NCBI RefSeq assembly: GCF_026341275.1
Contig: NZ_JAIFZO010000002.1
Location: 7,408,118 to 7,472,117 of the forward strand
Direction: 5' to 3'
Source: Streptomyces ortus
GTDB taxonomy: Bacteria > Actinomycetota > Actinomycetes > Streptomycetales > Streptomycetaceae
Length of the DNA stretch: 64,000 bases
The first letter of the stretch is position 1; each line of letters opens with the position of its first letter. Shown here one piece after another: positions 54,731-62,661 of the stretch. The position numbers and the translations under genes are program-made. The notes under the pieces are model-generated. The model searched no databases. It was not told the origin of the DNA and was given only the letters and a program-made list of their open reading frames with translations.

Positions 54731-55731
54731 CAGTCTCGTTCCCTTGCCAGCAGTTGAATGGGCAGCACCGCCAGGAGGACGAGTGCGAGGAGGATGATCC
54801 CGAAGGCGGACGCCAGGCCGACTTCGCTCTGGGTGAAGGCGAGCCGGAAGATCGAGATGCCGGGCACGAGCGTGCTGGTTCCCGGACCGCCCTTGGTGGT
54901 GGTGTAGATGATGTCGAAGCTGCTCAGCGCGGCGATGACGGTGATGGTGACCAGCACCGCGATCTCCTGCCGCAGTCCGGGAAGGGTGACGGTCACGAAC
55001 TCCCGCCACCAGCCCGCCCCGTCCAGCCGGGCCGCCTCGTACAGGGAAGTGTCGATCTTCCCGATGCCGGTGAGCAGCAGGATGGTGCACAGGCCGGTCA
55101 GTACCCAGGAGCCGATGAGGCCGACGGCGGGCAGGGCGGTCCCGAAGCCCGCCAGCCAGGACCGGGCGAGGAAGCCCAGACCGACGGAGTCGAGAAGGGT
55201 GTTGACCGTGCCCGTCTGCGCGTACATCCACGACCAGGCGATACCGGCGGCGACCAGCGGGATGATCTGCGGAAGGAACAGCACCGTGCGGGCGACGGTG
55301 GCGAAGGGGCCGGGCCGCATCGTGCGGATCAAGGTCGCCAGGGCCAGGCCGGAGGCGACCGGGATCACCGTGAAGAAGACGATGAGGATCAGCGCGTTGA
55401 CGATCGAGATCAGCAGTTCCGGATCGGTGAAGACCCGCACGTAGTTGTCGACGCCGACCCATGTGGAGGCGCCGATGCCGTTCCAGCGGTAGAACGAGTA
55501 CTGCACGGCCGTGATCAACGGGTAGATCACGAAGGTGCCGAAGAACGCCAGCGCCGGCAGGACGAACAGCCAGCCGATGGCCAGCCGATGCCGGGCCGAC
55601 CGCTGCACGGAGGGACGGCCGCGGCGCCGGGCGGAGGTGCCGACGCCCGCAGCATGAGCGCCCTCGTCGGGTCGCCGCAGTGCCGCCGCGGTCGGCTTGG
55701 GGTTCTCATGCGTGCGGACATCGTTGGTCAT
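54730..55731 (-). CDS. Sugar ABC transporter permease, MalF/UgpA type
   Basis: 333 residues. A cytosolic 45-residue N-tail rich in Arg/Ala precedes six helices starting LAIGWLFVLPALAFFGTFVIYP. EAA loop: YEAARLDGAGWWREFVTVTL. CUT1 family; forms the heterodimeric channel with the next permease. Overlaps the sugar-binding protein stop (55729-55733). No ATPase gene is in the operon, so a shared MsiK-type ATPase probably energises it, as in other Streptomyces CUT1 systems. Confidence 0.95.
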   Translation of the reverse strand: MTNDVRTHENPKPTAAALRRPDEGAHAAGVGTSARRRGRPSVQRSARHRLAIGWLFVLPALAFFGTFVIYPLITAVQYSFYRWNGIGASTWVGVDNYVRVFTDPELLISIVNALILIVFFTVIPVASGLALATLIRTMRPGPFATVARTVLFLPQIIPLVAAGIAWSWMYAQTGTVNTLLDSVGLGFLARSWLAGFGTALPAVGLIGSWVLTGLCTILLLTGIGKIDTSLYEAARLDGAGWWREFVTVTLPGLRQEIAVLVTITVIAALSSFDIIYTTTKGGPGTSTLVPGISIFRLAFTQSEVGLASAFGIILLALVLLAVLPIQLLARERD

Positions 55732-57110
55732 CAGCCCGCCAGCTCCTTGGCGTAGTACTCCTGGATCGCCGTCACGAACGCCTTGGGTTCCATGCGCCGG
55801 GTCAGCAGCTTCTGCTCGTCCGGCTGGAAGGCGCCCGCATAGATGCCCGCCGTGGTGTTGGCCATGAAGTCGACGAATCCGTCATCGGAGGCGACCTTCG
55901 CCGACGCCGCCAGGGCCTGCGCGGTCAGCGAACCGTCCTTCACCTTCGGCAGCGCCTTGGAGGGGTCGCCCCCCGGGGAGGCGCCCGTGACGTCGACCAC
56001 GATCTGACGGGCCTTGGGATCGGTGTGGATCCAGTTCAGGAAGAAGGCCGTTGCGTCGGCGTGCTTCGCCTTGGCGGGGATGGCGAAGGAGTTCGCGGCG
56101 CCCATCGCCACGTACGGGCCGTCGGCGGCGGCCGGGGGTGCCAGGACGAACCGGGCGGCGCCCTGCCCCATCGCCTTGTCGGTCTTCGCGGCGTCCCAGT
56201 TCCCGTCGAACATCAACAGGCCCTTGCCGGCGTGGAAGTTGGACACCATCGTCGTGTAGTTGATCGCGTTCACGTCGGACGGGAAGTACCCCGCGTCGGC
56301 CCACTTCTTGAACGTCGTGGCGCCCTTGAGGCTGGCGGCGGTGTCGAAGGTGGCGCCGGGCTTGTTGAACATCCAGTCCACCAGGTCGGCCTTGTCGCCG
56401 TACTGGTTGATCAGCGCCTGGAGTGCGAACGTGCCCACGCCGTCCTGCATACCGATCTGCACGGGAAGGATCTTGGCGGCCTTCGCCCTGGCCATCCACC
56501 GCTCCAGCTCCGCGATGGTCGACGGCGCCCCGGAGAGGCCCAGTTGCTTGGCGTACTTCTGGTTCACGTAGATGCCCGTGACGCTGTAGCCGAGGCCCAT
56601 CTGGTAGAGCGGGCCCTCGCCTCGGACTCCCTCGGCACTCATCCGGGACGCGGCCAGCTGGCCGGCGGAGAACTTGTCCCACCCGTAGCCCTTGAAGTAC
56701 GGGTCGAGGTTGGTCAGGAGGCCGTCCTTGACGGTGTCCCCGATGGTGGGCAGCCGAATGAGGTCGGGGGCGTCGGCACTGGCCAGCAGGCGCGGCGCGT
56801 TGGCGGTGAGGTTGGCGAAGCTGTCACGGACGACCTTGAAGGTGACATTCGGGTGCTGCTTCGTGAACTCGTCGGCCAGGTCGTCGGTGACGGGGAAGCC
56901 CGCTTCGTCCTGGATCTTGATCGTGATCTTGTCGGACGGGAGCTTCAGGCTCACCTTGCCCGACGCGGTCGGGCTGGCTTCCGGGGATCCCGGCGCGCAC
57001 CCGGCCAGGACGAGCCCGCTCAGCACGGCCGCGGCCGTGACGGCCGGCCTCCGGCGTGCGGGTGGTGCGGCTCTGCGGTTCCCGGCGGGGCGGATCGACG
57101 TGTGTGCCAT
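55731..57110 (-). CDS. Sugar ABC transporter substrate-binding lipoprotein
   Basis: 459 residues. Signal peptide with lipobox LVLAGCAPG; mature protein of the type-1 solute-binding fold (ITIKIQDEAGFPVTDDLADE, YSVTGIYVNQKYAKQLG, FDGNWDAAKTDKAM, ATAFFLNWIHTDPKAR). First gene of the operon, 252 bp from the divergent LacI start. It binds the sugar outside the membrane. The ligand is not predictable. Confidence 0.95.
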   Translation of the reverse strand: MAHTSIRPAGNRRAAPPARRRPAVTAAAVLSGLVLAGCAPGSPEASPTASGKVSLKLPSDKITIKIQDEAGFPVTDDLADEFTKQHPNVTFKVVRDSFANLTANAPRLLASADAPDLIRLPTIGDTVKDGLLTNLDPYFKGYGWDKFSAGQLAASRMSAEGVRGEGPLYQMGLGYSVTGIYVNQKYAKQLGLSGAPSTIAELERWMARAKAAKILPVQIGMQDGVGTFALQALINQYGDKADLVDWMFNKPGATFDTAASLKGATTFKKWADAGYFPSDVNAINYTTMVSNFHAGKGLLMFDGNWDAAKTDKAMGQGAARFVLAPPAAADGPYVAMGAANSFAIPAKAKHADATAFFLNWIHTDPKARQIVVDVTGASPGGDPSKALPKVKDGSLTAQALAASAKVASDDGFVDFMANTTAGIYAGAFQPDEQKLLTRRMEPKAFVTAIQEYYAKELAG

Positions 57111-57227
57111 GTACAGACTCCGTTGTCCGAGCGTGCTCCGTGGAAGGTGATCCTGCGCACCACAGGCGGGTGCCGCTGCCGCCGCGGGGGAATGCCATCA
57201 GCCCCCGACAAACGGGCTAAACTACGT

Positions 57228-57243
57228 GCTAAAAGCATTTAGC
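57228..57243. promoter_or_regulatory. LacI-type operator GCTAAA-AGCA-TTTAGC
   Basis: A perfect 6-bp inverted repeat around AGCA, preceded by another half-site GCTAAA (57216-57221). It lies between the binding-protein start (57110) and the LacI start (57363), upstream of both. Strong candidate for the LacI regulator. Confidence 0.75.
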
Positions 57244-57362
57244 GCTGCTCATACTGGGATGCCGGATGCCCCCTGTCAAGAAGCAGTTCTCAACGGTCAG
57301 GGCGTTGTGCTTGTCTTGGCACCGGCACGCACCCGCCCCGTCGCGCCGCACGAAAGGAAGCC

Positions 57363-58406
57363 ATGCCGCCCAAGCGCGTCACGCTCGCCGATGTCGCCCG
57401 CCGTGCCGGACTGTCCCCGACCGCCGCATCGATGATCCTGAACGGCAGGCCCGATTCCCGGCTCTCCGCCGACGCGCATGCCCGGGTCCACGAGGCGGCC
57501 ACCGAACTCGGCTACCGGCCGAACGTCGCGGCACGCAGCCTGCGCACCGACAAGACCCTCACCATCGGGTTCATCTCCGACGTGGTCGCCACCACCCGCT
57601 TCGCGAGCGGCCTGATCCGCGGAGCACTGGACGCCGCCCAGCGGGCCGGGCACGTCATGCTCGTCCTGGAGACCGGCGGCGATCCGGCACGCGAGTCGGA
57701 GGCGATCGGTGCCGTACTGGACCGGCAGGTGGACGGCATCATCTTCGCCGTCATGCGCGCCCGGGAGCTGTTCGTGCCCGAGATCCCGACGAGCACGCGC
57801 GTGGTCATGCTCAACGCCACGAACAAGAAGCATCCCGTCTCGGTGCTCCCCGACGAACTCACCGGCGGCGCCTCGGCGGTCGGTCTCCTCGCCGATGCCG
57901 GCCATCGCGAGGGGATCGCCCTCATCGGGCACAACGCCGAAGCCGAGGCGGGGCTCTTCCGGTCCACCACCGTCGAGCAGCGGATCTCCGGCATCCGTGC
58001 GGAGATGGCCCGACGAGGGCTGCGGTTCGCCGCCGAGGAATCATGCTGGGACTGGGAGCCGCACCAGGGCTACGACGTCACACGCGCCCTCCTCGAACGC
58101 CGCAGCGACATCCGGGCCCTGCTGTGCATGAACGACCGCCTCGCGTTCGGCGCGTACCAGGCCCTGGCCGACCGTGGACTGAGCGTCCCGCAGGACATCT
58201 CGGTCGTCTCGTTCGACAACGACGAACTCGCCTCCTACCTCCGCCCCGGCCTCACCACCGTCGGACTGCCGCACGAAGCCATGGGCCGTGCCTCGGTCGA
58301 GATCCTCCTCGGTACCGGCACACCGTCCGGCGGCCGTCTGATTCCCATGCCGGTGATCGAGCGGACATCGATCCGGCCCCACCCGCCCGCTCCCGCACGT
58401 GACTGA
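57363..58406 (+). CDS. LacI family transcriptional regulator of the sugar ABC operon
   Basis: 347 residues; AAAGGAAG before the ATG. HTH RVTLADVARRAGLSPTAASM, hinge region NGRPDSRLSADAHARVHEAA, and an effector domain with VVMLNATNKKHPVSVLPDE and SVVSFDNDELASYLRPGLTT. Divergent from the importer-glycosidase operon and almost certainly its repressor through the operator at 57228-57243. Inducer probably the imported sugar. Confidence 0.95.
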   Translation: MPPKRVTLADVARRAGLSPTAASMILNGRPDSRLSADAHARVHEAATELGYRPNVAARSLRTDKTLTIGFISDVVATTRFASGLIRGALDAAQRAGHVMLVLETGGDPARESEAIGAVLDRQVDGIIFAVMRARELFVPEIPTSTRVVMLNATNKKHPVSVLPDELTGGASAVGLLADAGHREGIALIGHNAEAEAGLFRSTTVEQRISGIRAEMARRGLRFAAEESCWDWEPHQGYDVTRALLERRSDIRALLCMNDRLAFGAYQALADRGLSVPQDISVVSFDNDELASYLRPGLTTVGLPHEAMGRASVEILLGTGTPSGGRLIPMPVIERTSIRPHPPAPARD

Positions 58407-58549
58407 ACTCCCGCTCGTCGCCTTCGGGGTGCGGGCGGTCGGATTTCCGTTTTCAAGAATAAAGATCGAACCGACCTGTCCGTCCGATAGCGCGTCCGTC
58501 ATAGTGGTCCCCGAATATCGTTTGTCCGGATCGATGGAGTGGACTGCTC

Positions 58550-59095
58550 GTGACGCGAATAATCAGCGGGGTCGGACGCATTCTGGCAGTCGGTGGGGCG
58601 GCCATGGCATTGGCCTTGGCCATGACTTCCTCGGCATCGGCGGGTACCGAGGCGGCGGCGAACCGGGTCTGCGCCAAGGTGTACGTGACGGGCTCCGGTT
58701 GGACGGCAGAGCAGTGTGCGAACGCCGGCCAGTCCGTGTCGGTCGGCGCGGCCGGAGGAGGGCGCGCGATCGAGGCCGTGCAGATGGCGGTCGCCGGGAG
58801 CAGTCTCTGTGTCACCGGCTATCGGCAGGGCAGTGGGTGGGGGTCCGAGAAGTGCGCCGCGTCCGGCACTCGCATCACGCTCGGCTCAGCGGGTTCGGGG
58901 CTGCGGCTCGAAGCGTTGGTCTTCGCTGTGCAGACGGGGACGATGTGCGGCAACTCCTATGTGCAGGGCGTGGGTTGGAACCCGATCTGGTACTGCGGGG
59001 TCGACGGTGAGACCAACGGGATAGGCACCACCGGGCAGAACAAGCGTATGGAGGCCGTGTCCTTCCTGATCTGCCGGTCGGTCGAGAACTGCTGA
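58550..59095 (+). CDS. Secreted protein of three ChW-like repeats
   Basis: 181 residues from GTG at 58550. Sec signal peptide ending SSASA. The mature protein is three repeats of about 45 residues, each with Cys-x10-15-Cys around a GW: VYVTGSGWTAEQC, YRQGSGWGSEKC, YVQGVGWNPIWYC, followed by a Gly-rich strand and R-x-EA (GGGRAIEAVQMAV, SGLRLEALVFAV, NKRMEAVSFLIC). The pattern matches the clostridial hydrophobic-W (ChW) repeat that binds surfaces, here with added Cys pairs. No enzyme domain. Stands alone. Confidence 0.85.
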   Translation: MTRIISGVGRILAVGGAAMALALAMTSSASAGTEAAANRVCAKVYVTGSGWTAEQCANAGQSVSVGAAGGGRAIEAVQMAVAGSSLCVTGYRQGSGWGSEKCAASGTRITLGSAGSGLRLEALVFAVQTGTMCGNSYVQGVGWNPIWYCGVDGETNGIGTTGQNKRMEAVSFLICRSVENC

Positions 59096-59540
59096 CGGGC
59101 CTCCCGCCGCGGCCCGATGCGTGAGGGTGGCCGCGGCGGGAGCTTCCCGCGCGACCTGATGGTCTGTTCGACGCGTTCACCTGGACGCCCTGGACGCCCT
59201 GGACGCCCTCGATGTCCTCGACGGCAGGGGACGTACGGAAAAGGCTCTCCGAGTGAACCATCTGGGCCGCGAGGCCGTTGTCACTCCTCGAAGAGCCGGC
59301 CGGGGCCCGCCTGCCCGGCGGACGAACGGCGAGGTGCGTCCGGAAATCCGCATTCCTCGTCCGATCGGACGTCAGCGTATTCGGCTTGAGGAAGGTATTG
59401 CACATCGCACCTGCGCGAAATCGCTTTGACCGAAAAAGAAATGGCGACGGTCGATACCCTGGTCTCGGAACTCGACGACCGGTACGAAAACCTGGAGGGC
59501 CGGGAATTGGCGGCCTCCTGGTGTGACGGGGTGCCGCCGG
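59096..59540. other. 445-bp convergent intergenic region
   Basis: Lies between the ChW-like protein and the S9-type peptidase stop. Contains a tandem repeat (59181-59207), an A/T-richer stretch near 59370-59445 and a possible small reading frame at 59441. The rest shows no coding pattern. It may be remnant sequence of a deleted locus. Confidence 0.5.
59181..59224. repeat. 9-bp tandem repeat CTGGACGCC x3 with degenerate copies
   Basis: Three exact CTGGACGCC units (59181-59207) then CTCGATGTC and CTCGAC. In a convergent gap, as for the repeats at 4.71 and 47.81 kb. Confidence 0.93.
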
Positions 59541-59650
59541 TCACCTGTGCTCGTCGTCCCGGAGGTGACGGGCCAGGAAGCGGTCGGCCGCGCGGTACAT
59601 GTCGATGGTGTTCTCCGGGTTGGCGAAGCTGTGCCCTTCGTCGTCCTTGA
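59441..59650 (+). CDS. Possible small peptide gene, Cys-containing (uncertain)
   Basis: ATG at 59441, or a TTG at 59426, opens a 69-residue frame. Its first 30 residues are acidic and helix-like (MATVDTLVSELDDRYENLEG), then RELAAS, then a short stretch with WCDGVPPVTC. After that the frame enters the antisense of the S9 gene and turns Arg/Gly-rich, so only the first 35-40 codons look meaningful. A charged leader then a short Cys core is the general build of a RiPP precursor, but no RiPP enzymes adjoin and the ribosome site is weak. It could equally be the stub of a deleted gene. Confidence 0.22.
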   Translation: MATVDTLVSELDDRYENLEGRELAASWCDGVPPVTCARRPGGDGPGSGRPRGTCRWCSPGWRSCALRRP

Positions 59651-60506
59651 CCAGGTACTCGACATCCACGCCGCGGTTCCGGAGCGCCTCGACGATCTGG
59701 TCGGACTCCGACCTGCGCACGCGGGCGTCGTTGGCGCCCTGGACGACCAGCAGTGGGGTGCGGATGTCGGCCACCCGGCTGAGCGGTGAGCGGGCCCGGA
59801 GGTCGGCTTCCTGGGCGGGGTCGTCGGGATCGCCCGCATACAGGTGCCAGTTGTTGGTGAGGTACGGCTTGGCGAAGTCCGGCACGTTCCGCAGGGCGGT
59901 CACCAGGTTGGAGGGGCCGCAGAAGTCGACGGCGGCGGCGAAGAGGCCGGGAGTGAAGGAGACTCCGACGAGAGCCGCGTACCCGCCGTAGGAGCCGCCG
60001 AAGACGGCGACGCGCGCCGGGTCCGCGTAGCCCCGCTCCACGGCCCAGCCGACGGCGTCGACCAGGTCGTCGTGCATCGCGCCGGCGAGTTCGCCGATAC
60101 CGGCCTTGAGGAAGCTCTTGCCGTATCCGGTGGAGCCCCGGTGGTTCACCTGGAGGACCCGGGCGCAGGGGAAGGGGGTGAGGTCGACGGCGTCGTTGTC
60201 CGGGGGGTCGAGGTCGACGCGGTGGAGGTGGTAGTTCTCGTCCCCGTCGCCGTCCTGTGCGTACAGCAGCCGGCGCGGGTCGTCGGTCCAGTGGTGGCGC
60301 AGGACGCTGCGCCGGGAGTCGGTGGTGACGCATCGCGCCTCTCCCTCGCCGTCGAGATCCTGGATCCAGACGTTGAGCCGGTCACGCCAGGGAGCCAGGT
60401 AGGCGAACTTCGGGCCGTCGGGTGAGATGACGGCGCCGGCGCGGTCGGGGGAGTCGAGCAGGTCCTCGACGTTCAGGTGCGGGACGTCGGGTCGGTCGGC
60501 GGGCAC
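59541..60506 (-). CDS. S9-family (prolyl oligopeptidase) peptidase lacking most of its propeller
   Basis: 321 residues from GTG at 60506, selected because GGAAGGAG stands 8 nt upstream. Residues 1-113 are the N-terminal start of an S9 propeller (SPDGPKFAYLAPWRDRLNVW, HHWTDDPRRLLYAQDGDGDE, YHLHRVDL). At about residue 114 (DLTPFPCARVLQV) the sequence jumps directly into the hydrolase domain: VNHRGSTGYGKSFLKAG, FGGSYGGYAAL (Ser172), GANDARV (Asp260), DEGHSF (His292). Typical members have 600-690 residues, so about 280-300 residues of propeller are missing in frame. The triad is complete. It could be a decaying gene or a small alpha/beta hydrolase. Confidence 0.85.
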   Translation of the reverse strand: MPADRPDVPHLNVEDLLDSPDRAGAVISPDGPKFAYLAPWRDRLNVWIQDLDGEGEARCVTTDSRRSVLRHHWTDDPRRLLYAQDGDGDENYHLHRVDLDPPDNDAVDLTPFPCARVLQVNHRGSTGYGKSFLKAGIGELAGAMHDDLVDAVGWAVERGYADPARVAVFGGSYGGYAALVGVSFTPGLFAAAVDFCGPSNLVTALRNVPDFAKPYLTNNWHLYAGDPDDPAQEADLRARSPLSRVADIRTPLLVVQGANDARVRRSESDQIVEALRNRGVDVEYLVKDDEGHSFANPENTIDMYRAADRFLARHLRDDEHR

Positions 60507-60647
60507 GGGACGAGCTCCTTCCGTGGCCACGGTGGTCACCGCGGCCACCGTGGTACGCGGTTCGCGGCGCGGGTTCGTACCGGGGGAGGCGGGCCGACCG
60601 TACTCAACGGCTGAAGCCCTCCCTGGATGTCACTTGATAGCATTCTG

Positions 60648-60658
60648 TCACTTAGTGA
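60648..60658. promoter_or_regulatory. TCACTTAGTGA palindrome (TetR operator candidate)
   Basis: TCACTTAGTGA with a further half-site TCACTTGAT at 60630-60638, upstream of the TetR start and of the S9 start. The same motif recurs three times upstream of the DUF3159 gene (62197-62239). Confidence 0.78.
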
Positions 60659-60739
60659 ATATCGGGCCGAGGGTGCGGCGGGTCTCCGTTCGGGACGGAT
60701 GATCTCGCTCGGCCCCGAAGGACCGGCAGGAGAGCGGAT

Positions 60740-61414
60740 ATGGCGGGAGCCGAGGGGACGACCGGGCGGGGGCGGGGCGGGATGAGCGCCGAGCGCAGGC
60801 GCCGGGTTCGCCTGGAGGTCTCGCGCGAGGCTTCCCGCCTGTTCTGGACCCAGGGTCTGGAGGCGACGAGCGGTGACCAGATCGCCGCGGCCGTCGGCCT
60901 CTCCACCCGGACCATCTGGCGCCACTTCCGCAGCAAGGAGAGCTGCGCGGAGCCGATCGTCATGAGCAGCGTCGACTGGGAGCTGGCCACCCTGCGCAGT
61001 TGGCCGCGCGGGCTCTCCCTGGAGGACCACTTCCGCGCCGAGGCGCTGCGGCACGGCCGCGAGGCCGGCCCGGTGGAGCGGGAGGACATCGCGCTCGGCA
61101 TCAGGATGATCCGCCTCGGTGACAGCGAGCCGGCCATCCGGACGGCCTGGCTGATGGCCTGTGATCAGGTGGAGCGGCAGATGGCCGGGATCATCGCGAA
61201 GCGCCTCGGGGGCGAACCGGACGACGTCGAGATGCGGTTGCACGCGGCGGCCGCGGGTGCGGCGCTGCGGGTGCTGAACGAACGCATCGGGGCGGGCCTG
61301 CTGGACGGCGCGAGCCCGGAGGATTTCCGGGGCACTCCCGAACGGATCGCCCGGGCGGTCCGCCGGGCCACGGGGGGCGCGGTCGGGGATCCGGTCACCC
61401 GCGGCACGCCCTGA
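60740..61414 (+). CDS. TetR family transcriptional regulator
   Basis: 224 residues; AGGAGAG before the ATG at 60740. HTH: VSREASRLFWTQGLEATSGD, then IAAAVGLSTRTIWRHFRSKE. The C-terminal domain is Ala/Arg-rich and unspecific. It faces the DUF3159 gene convergently. Identical TCACTWARTGA-type palindromes lie in front of both genes, so it likely represses itself and that gene, and perhaps the S9 gene. A 51-bp gap separates the two stops. Confidence 0.93.
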   Translation: MAGAEGTTGRGRGGMSAERRRRVRLEVSREASRLFWTQGLEATSGDQIAAAVGLSTRTIWRHFRSKESCAEPIVMSSVDWELATLRSWPRGLSLEDHFRAEALRHGREAGPVEREDIALGIRMIRLGDSEPAIRTAWLMACDQVERQMAGIIAKRLGGEPDDVEMRLHAAAAGAALRVLNERIGAGLLDGASPEDFRGTPERIARAVRRATGGAVGDPVTRGTP

Positions 61415-61465
61415 GGCGTTGCCGCCGGGGGAAAGGCCGACGGCAACGCCCGCGCCGTACGGACC

Positions 61466-62119
61466 TCACTGCTTGGTCTCGATCAGCCCGAGGGCACGCA
61501 GGCGGCGGTCGGAGGCGCGGACCGCCCAGGCCGTCACGAGGAGCCCCACCGCCAGCAGCGGATAGCCCATGAGGATCTTGGCGACGCCCAGCGAACCGAC
61601 CTCGTCCTGGGTGTACAGGTACTGCTGGACCGCGAACCGGGCCGCGAAGATCAGTGCCAGCGTCACCGTCGCGATGTCGAAGTAGAACCGCGAGCGAGGC
61701 TCCTCGCGCCACGCCTGGCCCTTGCCCGTCATCGAGTTCCAGATCACCCCGGCCAGGGGCCGCCGCACGGCCACCGACCCCAGGAAGAGCACCGCACCGG
61801 CCAGGCTCAGCCAGATGCCCAGCAGGAAGTAGTCCTTCGCCGACCCCGTCCACCAGGCCACGCCGGCCGCGATCGCCACACCGAATACGCCGCCCAGCGC
61901 CGGGGACACCGACTCCTTGCGCAACACGCGCTCGACGCCGATGATCACGGCCACGCCGAGCGCCACCATGATGCCGACCGCCAGCCCGCCCATCGCGTTC
62001 GCGGCTACGAACGCCAGCGCCGGCAGCGCCGAATACACCATTCCTCGTGTACCTCCGGCCTGTTCCAGTGCCGACGGTCGCTCGGACTGTTGCGGGGTAT
62101 GAGCCTGCACGGGGTTCAC
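61466..62119 (-). CDS. DUF3159 family membrane protein
   Basis: 217 residues if the GTG at 62119 (AGAAGGA 5 nt upstream) is used; the frame is open to 62335 and GTGs at 62185, 62188 and 62200 are alternatives. Six hydrophobic helices: SALPALAFVAANAMGGLAVG, IMVALGVAVIIGVERVL, ALGGVFGVAIAAGVAWWTG, FLLGIWLSLAGAVLFLGSVA, VTLALIFAARFAVQQYLY and LLAVGLLVTAWAVRA. DUF3159 proteins are small actinobacterial membrane proteins without known function. Upstream are three copies of the TetR operator motif. Confidence 0.88.
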   Translation of the reverse strand: MNPVQAHTPQQSERPSALEQAGGTRGMVYSALPALAFVAANAMGGLAVGIMVALGVAVIIGVERVLRKESVSPALGGVFGVAIAAGVAWWTGSAKDYFLLGIWLSLAGAVLFLGSVAVRRPLAGVIWNSMTGKGQAWREEPRSRFYFDIATVTLALIFAARFAVQQYLYTQDEVGSLGVAKILMGYPLLAVGLLVTAWAVRASDRRLRALGLIETKQ

Positions 62120-62196
62120 CTGGTCCTTCTGCCGGGCGGCCTTGCGAAAGGTGCCCGCGCGGTCTGGGGTGGTACCCACTGGCACCACTCGCGTTG

Positions 62197-62239
62197 TCAC
62201 TAAATGACTGTCACTTAGCGCCAGTGTGTCATTAAGTGA
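62197..62239. promoter_or_regulatory. Triple TCACTWARTGA-type operator upstream of DUF3159 gene
   Basis: TCACTAAATGA (62197-62207), a half-site TCACTTAGCG (62211-62220) and TCATTAAGTGA (62229-62239). The same consensus as 60648-60658. Spacing of about 14-18 bp suggests cooperative binding. Confidence 0.78.
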
Positions 62240-62247
62240 CGTTAGGG

Positions 62248-62640
62248 TCAACGCATTTTTCCCTTGCACGCCTGTGGTGCGGTGCGTTGTCTCTCGGCAG
62301 GGGTGAGGGCTTGGGGGAGGCGAAGTCGGAAGCACGCGCCGAGGGTTCGGGGCGTGAGAGTGAGGGTGCCTCGGTGCTGGTGGGCCAGGTCGCGGGCGAT
62401 GGCGAGGCCCAGGCCGGTGCCGCCCTGGTCGCGGGAGCGGGCGTCGTCGAGGCGGACGAAGTGCTCGTGTGCGGGGGTGGGGTCGGTGGTGTCGCAGGTG
62501 AGGGTCAACCCGCGTCCGGTGAGGGGGGATTGCTCGGTGAGTCGGGAGGCGAGGGCTGTCAGGTCGACGGTTTCGGGGTCGGCCTCGGGGGTGCGGGTGT
62601 CGAGGCGACGGCCAGGGCCGCGACGGCCCGTACCGAACGC
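62248..62640 (-). pseudogene. Histidine kinase C-terminal remnant with internal deletion
   Basis: Reading backwards from 62640 the frame gives RLDTRTPEADPETVDLTALA, typical linker after a kinase DHp domain, then jumps at CDTTDPTPAHEHFVRLDDAR into the ATPase G1/G2 boxes: SRDQGGTGLGLAIARDLAHQHRGTL and a terminal strand. The N-box and first half of the ATPase domain are missing, and no sensor or DHp domain precedes it. Together with the response-regulator fragment that ends at 62662, this is a decayed two-component locus. Confidence 0.78.
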
Positions 62641-62661
62641 GGTCGCCGGCGGCGGCGCGGC

